Shown piece after piece: positions 8,154-17,254 of a stretch of 64,000 nucleotides of DNA; within the stretch, counting starts at the first letter, position 1, and each line of letters begins with the position of its first letter. The DNA is from Actinomyces sp. B33 (GTDB taxonomy: Bacteria; Actinomycetota; Actinomycetes; Actinomycetales; Actinomycetaceae). Where the stretch lies: the NCBI RefSeq assembly GCF_028437565.1, contig NZ_JAMRYR010000001.1, forward strand, positions 186,001 to 250,000, read 5' to 3'. Under the pieces are notes generated by a model. That model saw nothing but the letters and a program-made list of their open reading frames with translations. It did no database searches and had not been told where the DNA came from. The translations under genes and the position numbers were made by a program.

Positions 8154-8968
8154 CGACCCCGGACAACCCGTTCTCCCCGCCGCTCGCGGGCGCCCCGACT
8201 CCCCCGTCCTCCGGGGGCCCGCGCCCCGCACCGGCCCCCGGCACGATGCCGCCGCCGGGAGCGCAGGGGGGCCCGGGCCGACCAGCGCGCGGGCCCTCCC
8301 GCACGGCGATGCGCGTCCTCCTCGGCGTGGGCGCCGGCCTGGCCGTCCTCTGCCTGATCCCGACGGTCCTCTTCGGCATCCGGCTCCCCTCGGCGGCCTC
8401 GCAGACCGCCGAGCTGACCGCCCAGGTCGAGACCATCAACGAGGAGATCGCCGACCTCGACTCCCAGAGGACGGAGTACCTCGATAAGATCGCCGCCGCC
8501 CAGGCCGACTCGTGGTGCCACGACTTCACCCGCGAGGGCGTCGACGACGCCGCCGCCCAGGCCGCCCGGCTCTCCTTCGCCGACGACGCCGTCCTCTCGG
8601 CCGTCGAGAGCGCCTGCCCGGACAAGGTCGCGATCGCCACGGCCTACAACTCGGTGCGGCCCTCGAGCTTCCTCACCGTGACGATCTCCTCGTGCTCGTT
8701 CACCTCGCCGACGAACGCCCACTTCGAGGGAACCGTCACCGCCGAGCGCACCCAGGCCCTGTCCGCCTTCCCCTCCATCGACGTGTTCTTCGAACTGGGC
8801 TCGTCATCCACATCGTTCGGAGGGGGCTACATCGACTCGATGCGATCGAGCGTCACGGTCCCCACCGACGGGACGGCGACGACGTGGACGGCCGACCTGC
8901 CGGTCACCGACTCGACAGCCGGCTACTGCGGCGCCGACGCCATCGGCTGGTGGCCCACCGGGCAGTAA
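8150..8968 (+). CDS. Single-span protein with extracytoplasmic coiled coil
   Basis: Hypothetical protein of 272 residues starting at GTG 8150, overlapping the DUF2510 gene by 4 nt. Architecture: a Pro-rich cytoplasmic N-terminus (1-45), one membrane helix at about 55-80, a coiled coil at about 82-115 (QTAELTAQVETINEEIADLD), then a globular domain of about 150 residues with four Cys that would lie outside the cell. The shared plan (Pro-rich, helix, coiled coil) and coupling suggest that it and its upstream neighbour form one envelope complex. I do not recognise the outer domain. Confidence 0.65.
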   Translation: MTTPDNPFSPPLAGAPTPPSSGGPRPAPAPGTMPPPGAQGGPGRPARGPSRTAMRVLLGVGAGLAVLCLIPTVLFGIRLPSAASQTAELTAQVETINEEIADLDSQRTEYLDKIAAAQADSWCHDFTREGVDDAAAQAARLSFADDAVLSAVESACPDKVAIATAYNSVRPSSFLTVTISSCSFTSPTNAHFEGTVTAERTQALSAFPSIDVFFELGSSSTSFGGGYIDSMRSSVTVPTDGTATTWTADLPVTDSTAGYCGADAIGWWPTGQ

Positions 8969-9126
8969 CCGCCCCCGCCCGGGCCCTCGGCCGCCGATTC
9001 CGCCCCGCCGGGCCTCGACGCCCCCTCCGTCGGCCCCGGAAGGCCGACCGCACCGCCGTCCCCGCGGTCGGCGCCCCCGTCCTCCCCGACCCTGTCGACG
9101 CCCGGCGCCCTCCGGAGGGCGCTCGC

Positions 9127-9132
9127 TATCCT
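9127..9132 (+). promoter_or_regulatory. Leaderless -10 box (MNT antitoxin)
   Basis: TATCCT lies 6 nt before ATG 9139, with no Shine-Dalgarno sequence. Confidence 0.55.
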
Positions 9133-9138
9133 TGACCC

Positions 9139-9468
9139 ATGATCGACGACACCGCCACGCCCGCGTCCATCGCATTGCGGGCCCTTCTTGCGGCCCGGCA
9201 CGTCGAGTTCAACGGCTTGCTCGCGAAGTACGGGGCGACGAACCCGCTGCTCTTCGGCTCGGTGGCACGGGGAACCGCGCATCCGGACAGCGACATCGAC
9301 ATCCTCGTCGAGATGGATCCGGCTGATGGGAATCTGCTCATGCGCGCCTCCGGCCTCCTGGAGGAGACGCGCGCGCTGCTGGGAACCGAGGCGGTCGACA
9401 TCTTCCCCGTGCAGCTCCTCAAAGAACCGGTGGCCCAGGCGGCCTTGGAAGAAGCGGTGGCCCTGTGA
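9139..9468 (+). CDS. MNT-type nucleotidyltransferase antitoxin
   Basis: Minimal nucleotidyltransferase of 109 residues, the antitoxin partner of the HEPN protein that follows. The active-site pattern is intact: GSVARG at 40-45 and the metal-binding pair in SDIDILVE (D52, D54). In characterised HEPN/MNT pairs the MNT protein blocks its toxin by covalently adding AMP units near the HEPN active site; that mechanism is inferred here. Transcription looks leaderless. Its stop overlaps the toxin start by 4 nt, the usual coupling for this type. Confidence 0.85.
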   Translation: MIDDTATPASIALRALLAARHVEFNGLLAKYGATNPLLFGSVARGTAHPDSDIDILVEMDPADGNLLMRASGLLEETRALLGTEAVDIFPVQLLKEPVAQAALEEAVAL

Positions 9469-9809
9469 GCCGGGATCCTCTGGCCCGCGTCACTGACATC
9501 CTCCAGGCGATCGAACGATGCAGGGAGCACCTCCGGGCGCTCGACGACGGCGACGGGGACTCGGTCCTGTCCTCCATGGCGACGGATGCCATCGAACGTA
9601 ATCTTCAGATCATCGGGGAAGCCGTCACGCACCTGCCCGATGCGACGACCTCCCGCCACCCCGAAGTGCCCTGGCCTCGCATCCGCGGCTTTCGGAACAT
9701 CCTCGTCCACCAGTACTTCGGCGTCGACGCCGCGACCGTTCGAGATGTCATCGACAACCATCTGCCCGTGCTCGAAGAATCCCTGCGCCAGGATCTCCCG
9801 GGGGAATGA
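9465..9809 (+). CDS. HEPN-domain toxin (DUF86, HepT-like)
   Basis: All-helical HEPN protein of 114 residues. The predicted RNase motif R-x4-H is R77-H82 (RNILVH), followed by Tyr84, as in HepT toxins where that Tyr is the target of AMPylation. It starts at GTG 9465 inside the end of the MNT gene. Known relatives cut RNA (some tRNA-specific) and are silenced by the partner MNT enzyme. The order is antitoxin first, toxin second. No transposase or phage gene is adjacent, so the pair sits alone among housekeeping genes. Confidence 0.87.
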   Translation: MSRDPLARVTDILQAIERCREHLRALDDGDGDSVLSSMATDAIERNLQIIGEAVTHLPDATTSRHPEVPWPRIRGFRNILVHQYFGVDAATVRDVIDNHLPVLEESLRQDLPGE

Positions 9810-10026
9810 CGCCGCGGCGACGACGGGTCGACCCGACGGCCCTCTCGCGGCTCCTCGACGGCGGCCAGGCGTTCGTCGTCGAGCCTGACCCTTCGACCTC
9901 CTCACGGATCGCTCCGGCGCCCCCGGCCGAGTCGCAGCCCTCGCCGCCGCCGTCAAAGCGGAGGCCCTCCTCACCGGGCCTCCCGTGTCGGAATGCATCC
10001 CAACCGCTGACGGATCCGGCAGGAGT

Positions 10027-10032
10027 TAGGAT
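10027..10032 (+). promoter_or_regulatory. Leaderless -10 box (S4 protein)
   Basis: TAGGAT lies 6 nt before ATG 10039. Confidence 0.55.
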
Positions 10033-10038
10033 CTGCCC

Positions 10039-10494
10039 ATGACCGACGCCCCCGCCCCGGACGGCGCGCCCGTCGCCGAGACCCCGCCGCCGATCCCCCC
10101 GGGAGCGCTCGCCCCCGGCGACTCGGTGCGCGTCGACACGTGGCTGTGGGCCACCCGCCACGTCAAGTCCCGCTCGCAGGCCACCTCCGCGGCCCGCGCC
10201 GGGCACGTCAAGGTCAACGGCGAATCCGCCAAGGCCGCGCAGAAGATCCGCGTCGGCGACGAGGTCCGGTTGCGCGTCGACGGCTTCGACCGCGTCCTGC
10301 GGGTCGCGGGCCTGCTCGTCAAACGCGTCGGCGCCCCGCAGGCGAGGACCTGCTACGAGGACCTCAGCGAGCCCCGGCCCCGCCTCCTCGTCCCCGCGGT
10401 TCCCGTGCGCGACAGGGGCGCGGGCCGCCCCTCGAAGAAGGAGCGCCGCGAACTGGACGCGCTGCGCGGGCGAGATTCGCGCATCCGCTACTGA
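10039..10494 (+). CDS. S4 RNA-binding protein (HslR/RqcP-like)
   Basis: Small RNA-binding protein of 151 residues. The S4 domain runs from about 31 to 80 (VRVDTWLWATRHVKSRSQA...GHVKVNG), followed by a basic tail. HslR (Hsp15) binds stalled 50S subunits carrying tRNA, and the related RqcP drives ribosome-associated quality control; one of these roles is likely. The N-terminal 30 residues are Pro-rich and probably disordered. Transcription looks leaderless (TAGGAT 6 nt before ATG). The C-terminus is convergent with the ABC permease. Confidence 0.85.
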   Translation: MTDAPAPDGAPVAETPPPIPPGALAPGDSVRVDTWLWATRHVKSRSQATSAARAGHVKVNGESAKAAQKIRVGDEVRLRVDGFDRVLRVAGLLVKRVGAPQARTCYEDLSEPRPRLLVPAVPVRDRGAGRPSKKERRELDALRGRDSRIRY

Positions 10495-10541
10495 TACTGA
10501 CGGGCCCGTCCTCGTCGACCAGTCCGCCAGTCGGCCAGCTG

Positions 10542-13268
10542 TCAGTCGGCGGGGCGCAGGCGCTCTTGGCGCCGGGGGGTGAACAGCACCGCCACGAGCC
10601 CCGACAGGATCGGCATCCCCACGAGGAGGCCCCCGAGGGCGCCCCAGGGGACGATCGGGACGAGGGGCGACAGGTCGGGGAAGGTCCCCGAGCGCTCCAG
10701 CGCGAGCACGCCGAGCACCCCGGTGACCAGCCCCGACAAGACGGCGAGGGGAATGCAGGTGAGGGACAGGAGCACCCCCTGCGCGCTCGTCACCCAGCGG
10801 CGCAGGGCCGGAGCGGCGCCGATCGCGTCGAGGGTATCGAGATCGGGCCTCATGTCCGACGAGGAGAGGACGACGACGAGCGCGACAGTCGCCATCGCGG
10901 CGACGACGGCGATGAGGGCCGCGATGTAGGGCACCAGGGCCGAGCCGACCGACGGCTGGACGACGTCGACTGCGGCCGCCGGGACCTCCGCGCTCACGGC
11001 GTTCTCGAAGCCCGAGGCCCCGATGACGCCGACGGGGGATTCGAGGGTGAGGAGCCGTCCGAGCGGACGAGCGGGGGCTTTAAGGGTATGCGCCGCCTGG
11101 GGGGACAGGACGACGACGTTGAGGGAGTCGAGCAGCGCGGCGGGGAACGAGTCGAAGGCGATGACCTCGGCCCCTGCGACGTCGGGGGATTCGCCGGCTC
11201 CGGGATCGACGAGGGGGGCCAGGTCGAGGCTGCGGATCCGCGCCCGGCCGAACGCATCGATGAGATGGGCCTCGGGGACGAGGACGCCCCCCTGCTCGAG
11301 GGTCGTCACGGCCTCGACCATGTCGCCGCCGTCGACGAGCCCCGCGGCGACGAGGTAGCTCCCGTCGTCGACGAGGTAGGCGAGGTCCTGCTCGGCCATG
11401 GCCGGGGCGCGCATCGAGAGGGTCACGGGCTCGCGCCCCTCGGCGGAGAGGGCCTCGACGGCCACGGGGGCGCCGCTGCCCTGCGAGCCCCACGTCATCC
11501 CCCGCATCGTCGCCTCGGAGGTGATCGGGGAGCGCGCAGCGACGGCGAGGGCCGCGCGATCCTGGACGGCGACCATCCGCGCCGGATCCTCCATCGGGTC
11601 GACGGCGGCGACGACAACCTGCCCCCGCTGCCCGTGGTGGGCGACGGACCTCCACGCGGCCTCGTTCGACGAGGTCAGGGCGATAAGGAGCGCGGAGGCG
11701 ACGAAGACGACGGTGAGGATCGACGCCATCGCCGGGAAGGTCCGGTGCCCGTTGCGGACGGCGTCGCGCAGGGCCAGGCGCAGGCTCATCGCCCGGCGCT
11801 CCCCACGTCCGCCCCACCGGGTCATGGCGAAGGGCAGGGATCCGATGAGCCCGGCTTCGAGGAGGGCGACGCCGATGCACAGGATCCAGATCCACCCGGT
11901 CAGGGCGGCGGCGACGAGGAGCGGCAGGGCGGTCAGGAGGGCCAGGGGGTAGCCGATCTGTCGCTTGACGAGGCGCGAGGGCACCCATGTGCGCCCGGAG
12001 ATGACGGCGGCCGAGTCGATCGACGACGCCGATCGGGCCGGCGACAGGGAGGCGACGAGGGCGAGGAGGAGGGGGAGCGCCCCGGCCGGGGCCAGCGGCC
12101 ACACCGGGAGGATCGAGGCCCCGAGCCCGAGGAACGAGCCGATCCCCGCCCTGGCGAGGACGGAGGCGGCGAGGGAGACGATCCCGGCGGCCGCTCCGAT
12201 GAGGAGCCCGTAGTCGATCATCAGGCGCCTCTGGTCGACGCGGTCGCCGCCGTTGGCGAAAAGGAGGGCGGCGGTGCGCATCGCCGAGCGCTGGGCGACG
12301 GTGAACAGCGGGGAGACGAGGAGGACGATCTCCATGAGGACCAGGAGGACGCCGGAGACGAGGAGGAGCCTCTGCCACCCTTGCGCCGGGGCGCCGTCGT
12401 CGGGGGGCCCGTAGGCGACGACGGCGTCGGGCAGTTCGTCGGCGCCCGGCGGTTCGGCGAGGACGCCGCGGGAGACGACGACGTAGCCGGAGGCGTTGAG
12501 CCGCCGGACGTCCTCCCACCCGATCGGGGTGAGCCCGACGACGAACCAGGACGTGTAGGTCGCCCGGGCGACGGCGGACCGGTCGATGTCGAGGGTCCCG
12601 TCGCCGACGACGAGCGTGCGGGCGCGGCCCGGGTGGATGCGGGTGATCGTCGCGCGGCCGCGGATCTCGTCGGGGGTCCCGGAGCCGTCGACGACGAGGG
12701 ACAGGTCGACGGCGTCTCCGACGCCGACGGCGAGCTGGGAGGCGAGGTCGGCGGTAATGACGGCCTCGCCGGCCCCGATGGCGCCGCTAAGACCTTCGAG
12801 GTCGACGCGCGGGGCGTCGAGGCTGCCCGTCTGGATCGCGGTCTCGACGACTGCGGCGGCGGCCCGTGACCGGGAGCGGACCGTCACCCGGTGGAGGACG
12901 TCGACGGCGAGGACGGCGTCGGCGACGGGCGCCCAGCGGCGGAGCTCCTCTTCGTCGAGGGGGGCGGCGGCTCCCGTTGCGTCGGAGACGACGGCCTGTC
13001 CGGTGGCGTCCTGGGAGACGGGGCGTTCGGACAGCCGCGAGGCGACGGCCTGGACGGAGGGGTCGGATCCGAGCCATCGGGAGGCGACGTAGCGGGGGGA
13101 TTGGAGGCCGTGCCACAGGAGGATCGAGCTGATGGTCAGGACGATGGGCAGGGCGATGACGATGATCGCGAGGAGGCTCCGCGAGCGGTGGCGCAGGAGG
13201 GAGCGCCGGGCGATCTTCAGGGGGATTCGCGCGCGCCGCCAGCGCTCGACGGGGCTTGGGGCCCTCAT
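10542..13268 (-). CDS. FtsX-type ABC transporter permease
   Basis: Large permease of 908 residues, last gene of a padR-ATPase-permease operon; its ATG overlaps the ATPase stop by 4 nt. It has one N-terminal membrane helix (about 28-52), a large extracytoplasmic region (about 60-270), a first FtsX/MacB-like block of helices (about 275-480), a second outer region, and a C-terminal three-helix FtsX block (about 765-895). This duplicated layout is typical of permeases that export peptides or lipoprotein-like substrates, or give antimicrobial-peptide resistance. PadR-linked systems usually respond to xenobiotics. Substrate unknown. Confidence 0.82.
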   Translation of the reverse strand: MRAPSPVERWRRARIPLKIARRSLLRHRSRSLLAIIVIALPIVLTISSILLWHGLQSPRYVASRWLGSDPSVQAVASRLSERPVSQDATGQAVVSDATGAAAPLDEEELRRWAPVADAVLAVDVLHRVTVRSRSRAAAAVVETAIQTGSLDAPRVDLEGLSGAIGAGEAVITADLASQLAVGVGDAVDLSLVVDGSGTPDEIRGRATITRIHPGRARTLVVGDGTLDIDRSAVARATYTSWFVVGLTPIGWEDVRRLNASGYVVVSRGVLAEPPGADELPDAVVAYGPPDDGAPAQGWQRLLLVSGVLLVLMEIVLLVSPLFTVAQRSAMRTAALLFANGGDRVDQRRLMIDYGLLIGAAAGIVSLAASVLARAGIGSFLGLGASILPVWPLAPAGALPLLLALVASLSPARSASSIDSAAVISGRTWVPSRLVKRQIGYPLALLTALPLLVAAALTGWIWILCIGVALLEAGLIGSLPFAMTRWGGRGERRAMSLRLALRDAVRNGHRTFPAMASILTVVFVASALLIALTSSNEAAWRSVAHHGQRGQVVVAAVDPMEDPARMVAVQDRAALAVAARSPITSEATMRGMTWGSQGSGAPVAVEALSAEGREPVTLSMRAPAMAEQDLAYLVDDGSYLVAAGLVDGGDMVEAVTTLEQGGVLVPEAHLIDAFGRARIRSLDLAPLVDPGAGESPDVAGAEVIAFDSFPAALLDSLNVVVLSPQAAHTLKAPARPLGRLLTLESPVGVIGASGFENAVSAEVPAAAVDVVQPSVGSALVPYIAALIAVVAAMATVALVVVLSSSDMRPDLDTLDAIGAAPALRRWVTSAQGVLLSLTCIPLAVLSGLVTGVLGVLALERSGTFPDLSPLVPIVPWGALGGLLVGMPILSGLVAVLFTPRRQERLRPAD

Positions 13269-13984
13269 GGCCGGGTGAGGAGATCGGCGATGGAGTCGTC
13301 GCGGGACCGATCGACGATGCGCCCGTCGCGCAGGAAAACGGTGCGGTCCGCCCAGGCGGCGAATCGGGCCTCGTGGGTGACGAGGATACCGGCGGCGCCG
13401 GCGTCGATATGGTCGCGCAGGGCGATCATCACCTGCTCGCCGGTGACCGAGTCGAGGGCGCCGGTCGGCTCGTCGGCGAGGATGATCGCCCTGCGGCCGA
13501 CGAGGGCCCGGGCGATGGCGACGAGCTGCTGCTGGCCTCCGGACAGCTCCTCGGGGAATCGGCCGGCGAGGTCGGCGGCGTGGACCTCGTCGAGGGCGGC
13601 GAGGGCGGCGGCGCGGGCGGCCCTGGGGGAGGCCCCGTCGAGTTGGAGGGGCATCTCGGCGTTCTCGACGGCGGACAGGGAGGGGATGAGGTTGTAGTTC
13701 TGGAAGACGTAGCCGATGGACCGGCGGCGGATCGTCGCGCGCTCGGCGGGGTCGAGCGCGATGATGTCGACGCCGTCGACCTCGACGCGCCCCTCGGTCG
13801 GCACTTCGAGTCCGCCGGCGATGGCCAGCAGACTGGATTTCCCCGACCCGGAGGGCCCCATGACGGCGAGGAGTTCGCCGGGGCGCAGGTCGAGGTCGAT
13901 CCCGTCGAGGGCGCGGACGGCGGCTCGGCCCGTTCCGTACTCCTGGCCGACGCCGGCGAGACGGAGGGGGGCGACGGGGGTCAT
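13265..13984 (-). CDS. ABC transporter ATP-binding protein (MacB/LolD-like)
   Basis: ATPase of 239 residues that energises the adjacent FtsX-type permease. Walker A is GPSGSGKS at 43-50, the signature is LSGGQQQ, and Walker B with catalytic Glu is AIILADEPTGALD; the H-loop is in ILVTHE. Sequence style (RRRSIGYVFQNYNLIPSLSAVENAEMP) is that of the LolD/MacB/FtsE class. ATG 13984 overlaps the padR stop (ATGA) and its own stop overlaps the permease start, so the three genes form one translationally coupled operon. Confidence 0.92.
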   Translation of the reverse strand: MTPVAPLRLAGVGQEYGTGRAAVRALDGIDLDLRPGELLAVMGPSGSGKSSLLAIAGGLEVPTEGRVEVDGVDIIALDPAERATIRRRSIGYVFQNYNLIPSLSAVENAEMPLQLDGASPRAARAAALAALDEVHAADLAGRFPEELSGGQQQLVAIARALVGRRAIILADEPTGALDSVTGEQVMIALRDHIDAGAAGILVTHEARFAAWADRTVFLRDGRIVDRSRDDSIADLLTRP

Positions 13985-14590
13985 TGGGCCGGGGCGCGCT
14001 GGGCGGTCGGGGAGGCGTCGGCTGCCCAGGTGACGGCGCGCCCTTTGGCGGCGGCGAAGGCGGCGCGGCGGGAGGCTTCGGAGACGGCTCCGGATTCGAT
14101 GTAGTCGAGCCAGTTGAGCTCGGCCTCGAGGTCGAAGACGTGCCGTTCGAGGATGAGCTTCCAGGCGAGCTCGGAGTCGTCGGCGCCGGTCTTCAGGCGG
14201 GTGACGTCGCGCAGGGCGCCGAGGGTGGAGCGGCGCTGGGTCTGGATGAGCCCGGCGACGTCGACGGTGGGGTCGGCGGCGGCGACGGCGAGTTTCATGA
14301 CGAGCTCGTCGCGCTCGGGGTGCTCGCGGGCGACGGGGGGTGGCCCACCATTCGTCGAGGGTCCGGCGCCCCAGCGGGGTCAGTTCGAAGACCTCGGAGT
14401 CGCGCCCTCCGCTGGACTCGGCGTGGGAGGCGACGTGCCCGTCGCGTTCGAGGCGCTGCATGGTCTGGTAGACCTGCCCGATGTTCAGGGGCCAGGCTCC
14501 GCAGGTCTGCTCCTCGAACATCTGCTTGAGACGGTAGACGCCGGCGGGCTGCTGGGCGACGAGGGCGAGGAGCGCGTTGCGCACTGACAT
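13981..14590 (-). pseudogene. PadR family transcriptional regulator, frameshifted
   Basis: Encodes a PadR-type winged-helix repressor split over two frames. The N-terminal half (about 85 residues from ATG 14590, SVRNALLALVAQQPAGVYRL, then QVYQTMQRLERDGHV) is a clear PadR DNA-binding domain. The C-terminal helical domain continues in another frame (KLAVAAADPTVDVAGLIQTQ to the stop at 13981). The break falls in a six-G run at 14335-14340; removing one G restores EWWATPVAREHPERDELVMK and one open frame of about 202 residues. It may be a true mutation that derepresses the ABC operon, a slippage site, or a sequencing error. A TACGAT -10 lies at 14652-14647. Confidence 0.8.
14335..14340. other. Six-G run at the padR frameshift
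   Basis: Deleting one G here rejoins the two halves of PadR. This is the simplest place for the frame change. Confidence 0.6.
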
Positions 14591-14750
14591 GGGGTCTCCG
14601 ATCGGTGCCGCACGAGGATCGTCGGTGCGGGGGGTGGGCTGGGCTAATCGTAGCGGCGCGGGGCATGGATCCCCAGTCGGCGGACCGCGTCGGTCAATGG
14701 TTCACGGCCCGACAGTTCTGTGACGCATGACTCACGCACCGTTCCACGCG

Positions 14751-15398
14751 TCAGCGCGGGTCGGACGCGAGGGCGAGGGCGCCGTCCCAGGTGCCGCAGC
14801 GCTGGCGCACGGTGGCGGTCGACGGGAGGTCGGTCCTCCCGCCGGCCCGGGCCTGACGGACCCATCGGTCGTAGCCGCCGAGGGTCGCCGGGTGCGATCG
14901 GGCGCGGGCGTGCTCCAAGTACTCGTTGACGGCCGAGGCGATCCGCTCGGGGCCGAAGCGCCCGGAGCCGCGGGCGCGCCCGAGCCGGGAGACGGGGATC
15001 GATCGGGAGGCGAGGGCGTCGGCCCAGCTGCCGGCCCCCAGGCGCACGGCGACGGTGCGCGACGCGGGCGGCCAGACGAGGGCCCCTCGCGAGGAGGAGG
15101 CTCCCCAACGCTCGAGGAGGTCGGCGCGGGCGGCGTCGATGCGGGCGGCGGAGACCTCGGGGCAGGAGCCGTTCTCGATGGCGCGGCGCGCGGCGAGGGC
15201 GCCGGCGCGGGCGGGGGCGATGCGCTCCTCGTCGAATCCATGGCGCCCGACGAGGGGGGCGAGGGCCTCGTCGATGGCGGCGTCCTCGGACCCGTCGTCG
15301 GGGCCGACGGCATCGGGGTAGGCGGTGGAGATCAACAGGAGCAGCCCGATCTCGATCTGCTCGTCGGTGAACGCCGCGGTGCGCGCCTTGGGTGCCAT
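14751..15398 (-). CDS. Hypothetical protein with homing-endonuclease-associated-like repeats
   Basis: Protein of 215 residues starting at ATG 15398. I do not recognise the whole protein. Two segments resemble the short helical HNH/homing-endonuclease-associated repeat, in which a helix is followed by S-x-x-V/T-x-x-R-x-G-S/T-W-x-x-A-L: TVAVRLGAGSWADAL at about 117-132 and TVRQRCGTWDGALAL at about 195-210. No nuclease motif is visible. Such repeats are thought to bind DNA. The N-terminal 70 residues are mostly acidic and helical. It diverges from the ABC exporter pair. Confidence 0.55.
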   Translation of the reverse strand: MAPKARTAAFTDEQIEIGLLLLISTAYPDAVGPDDGSEDAAIDEALAPLVGRHGFDEERIAPARAGALAARRAIENGSCPEVSAARIDAARADLLERWGASSSRGALVWPPASRTVAVRLGAGSWADALASRSIPVSRLGRARGSGRFGPERIASAVNEYLEHARARSHPATLGGYDRWVRQARAGGRTDLPSTATVRQRCGTWDGALALASDPR

Positions 15399-15481
15399 GG
15401 GCCCATGCTAGTGCCCGGGGCTGTGAGGTCGCCCGCATCCTTGCGACTGGCAGGGGGCGCAGCGGCCCAGGGACGTAAGCT

Positions 15482-15497
15482 TTTCAGCAGCCTGAAA
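15482..15497. promoter_or_regulatory. Palindrome upstream of the ABC exporter
   Basis: TTTCAG-CAGC-CTGAAA in an unusually AT-rich island just before the ribosome-binding site. It could be a repressor operator or an attenuator stem (it is followed by TTTT). No regulator gene is adjacent. Confidence 0.4.
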
Positions 15498-15517
15498 TTT
15501 TATGTCGGAGGGATTGA

Positions 15518-17254
15518 ATGCTCGCCTCACTCGCCTGGCGCCACCTGAGGGCCCGCATCTGGGAGATCCTCGCCGTCGTCGTCCTCCAGACGGCCGCCAC
15601 CCTCGCCGCGCTCGAACTGCCGAACTACAACGCGCGCATCATCGACGAGGGCGTCGCCGTCGGCGACACCGGCGCCATCTGGCGCCTGGGCGCCCTCATG
15701 CTCGGCGTCACCGCCATCCAGATGGTGTGCACCGCCCTGGCCATCTACTTCGGGGCCCGCCTGGCGATGTCCCTGGGAGCCGCCCTGCGCAGCCGGATCT
15801 TCACCCGCATCCACCGCTTCAGCGCCCAGGACTTCCACTCCTTCGGCGCCTCCTCCCTCATCACCCGCTCGACGAACGACATCCAGCAGATCCAGACGAC
15901 GACGATGCTCGCGTTCTCCGTGATGATCGGCGCCCCGATCATGGGGATCGGCGGCATCATCATGGCCGTCCGCCAGAACGCGCGGATGTCCCCCCTCCTC
16001 CTCGTCCTCGTCCCCGCCCTCGCCGTCGTCATCCTCATCGTCATGCGCCGCCTGACGCCGCTGTTCACCAGCCAGCAGGAGCGCCTCGACGCGATGAACA
16101 CCGCCCTGCGCGAAGAACTCACCGGCATCCGCGTGATCCGCGCATTCGTGCGCCAGCCCTTCGTCCGCGCCCGCTACCGCCTCGCCAACGACCGCCTCCG
16201 CGAGGTCGCCCTGTCGATCGGCGCCTGGTTCTCCTTCATGTTCCCCGCCATCGGCCTCATCATCTCCGGCGCCACCATCGGCGTCCTCTGGCTCGGCGCC
16301 CGCCTCATCGACGCCGGCGACATGCAGGTCGGCTCCCTCATGGCCTTCATCAACTACGTCGGGATGATCTCCCAGGCCGTGATGATGGCCTCGATGATCT
16401 TCATCGTCGTCCCCCGCGCCAACGTCGCCGCCCGACGCGTCGCCGCCGTCATCGACCACGAGCCCTCCGTCGCCGACCCCGACGAGCCCCGCCGCCTCGA
16501 CGGCCCCTGGTCCTTCGCCCTCGACGAGGCCGTCGTGCGCTACCCCGGCGCCGAGGAGCCCGTCCTCGACCGGGTGAGCCTCGACCTCGCCCCCGGCACG
16601 ACCACCGCGATCATCGGCCCGACGGCCGCCGGCAAGACCACCCTCGTCAACCTCCTGCCCCGGATGATGGACCCGACCTCCGGGGCCGTCACCGCCAACG
16701 GCGTCCCCCTGACCGACCTGCCCCTCGACGAGCTCCGATCCCGCATCGCCCTCGTCCCCCAGCACTCCTACCTGTTCTCCGGGACCATCGCGACCACCGT
16801 GTCCGGCACCCGCCACCCCGACGACGCCCAGCGCGAGCGCGTCAGGCGCGCCCTCGACGGAGCCCAGGCACTCGACTTCGTCGACGCCCTCGACGACGGG
16901 ATCGACCACCCGGTCGAGCCCGGCGGCGCGAACTTCTCCGGCGGACAGCGCCAGCGCCTGGCCATCGCCCGCGCCCTCTACCGGCGCGCCGACCTCTACG
17001 TCTTCGACGACTCCTTCTCCGCCCTCGACTACGCGACCGACGCCCGCCTGCGCCGCTCCCTGCCCGACTACACCGGGGGCGCCGCCGTCCTCGTCGTCGC
17101 CCAGCGGGTCGCCTCGATCCGCCACGCCGACGCGATCTGCGTCCTCGAGGACGGGAGGATCGTCGGACGCGGCACCCACGCCGAGCTCATGACCTCGTGC
17201 CCCACCTACCGGGAGATCGTTGCCTCCCAGATGACCGAGGAGGAAGCAGCATGA
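15518..17254 (+). CDS. ABC exporter half-transporter, degenerate-site subunit
   Basis: Type IV ABC exporter half of 578 residues: six membrane helices (about 15-300) followed by an ATPase domain. Walker A is GPTAAGKT (about 366) and the signature is FSGGQRQR. Walker B reads LYVFDDSFSALD, so the usual catalytic Glu after the Walker B Asp is replaced by Asp. That is the hallmark of the degenerate partner in heterodimeric exporters. GGAGGG lies 5 nt before ATG 15518. Its stop overlaps the start of the second half by 4 nt. Substrate unknown; relatives export drugs or lipids. Confidence 0.9.
   Translation: MLASLAWRHLRARIWEILAVVVLQTAATLAALELPNYNARIIDEGVAVGDTGAIWRLGALMLGVTAIQMVCTALAIYFGARLAMSLGAALRSRIFTRIHRFSAQDFHSFGASSLITRSTNDIQQIQTTTMLAFSVMIGAPIMGIGGIIMAVRQNARMSPLLLVLVPALAVVILIVMRRLTPLFTSQQERLDAMNTALREELTGIRVIRAFVRQPFVRARYRLANDRLREVALSIGAWFSFMFPAIGLIISGATIGVLWLGARLIDAGDMQVGSLMAFINYVGMISQAVMMASMIFIVVPRANVAARRVAAVIDHEPSVADPDEPRRLDGPWSFALDEAVVRYPGAEEPVLDRVSLDLAPGTTTAIIGPTAAGKTTLVNLLPRMMDPTSGAVTANGVPLTDLPLDELRSRIALVPQHSYLFSGTIATTVSGTRHPDDAQRERVRRALDGAQALDFVDALDDGIDHPVEPGGANFSGGQRQRLAIARALYRRADLYVFDDSFSALDYATDARLRRSLPDYTGGAAVLVVAQRVASIRHADAICVLEDGRIVGRGTHAELMTSCPTYREIVASQMTEEEAA

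Noticed and set aside
9810-10038. Small open frame after the HEPN toxin (MTPRRRRVDPTALSRLL)
   Set aside because: It overlaps the toxin stop by ATGA, but its second half becomes low-complexity Ser/Pro. A possible frame change to KAEALLTGPPV hints at a relic, too weak to annotate.
10140-12869. 909-codon open frame opposite the ABC permease
   Set aside because: Glu/Asp/Gly-rich antisense of a membrane protein; no membrane segments or motifs of its own.
16540-17179. Plus/minus frames within the ABC exporter as separate genes
   Set aside because: All lie inside the two recognised half-transporters in other frames, typical of high-GC shadowing.
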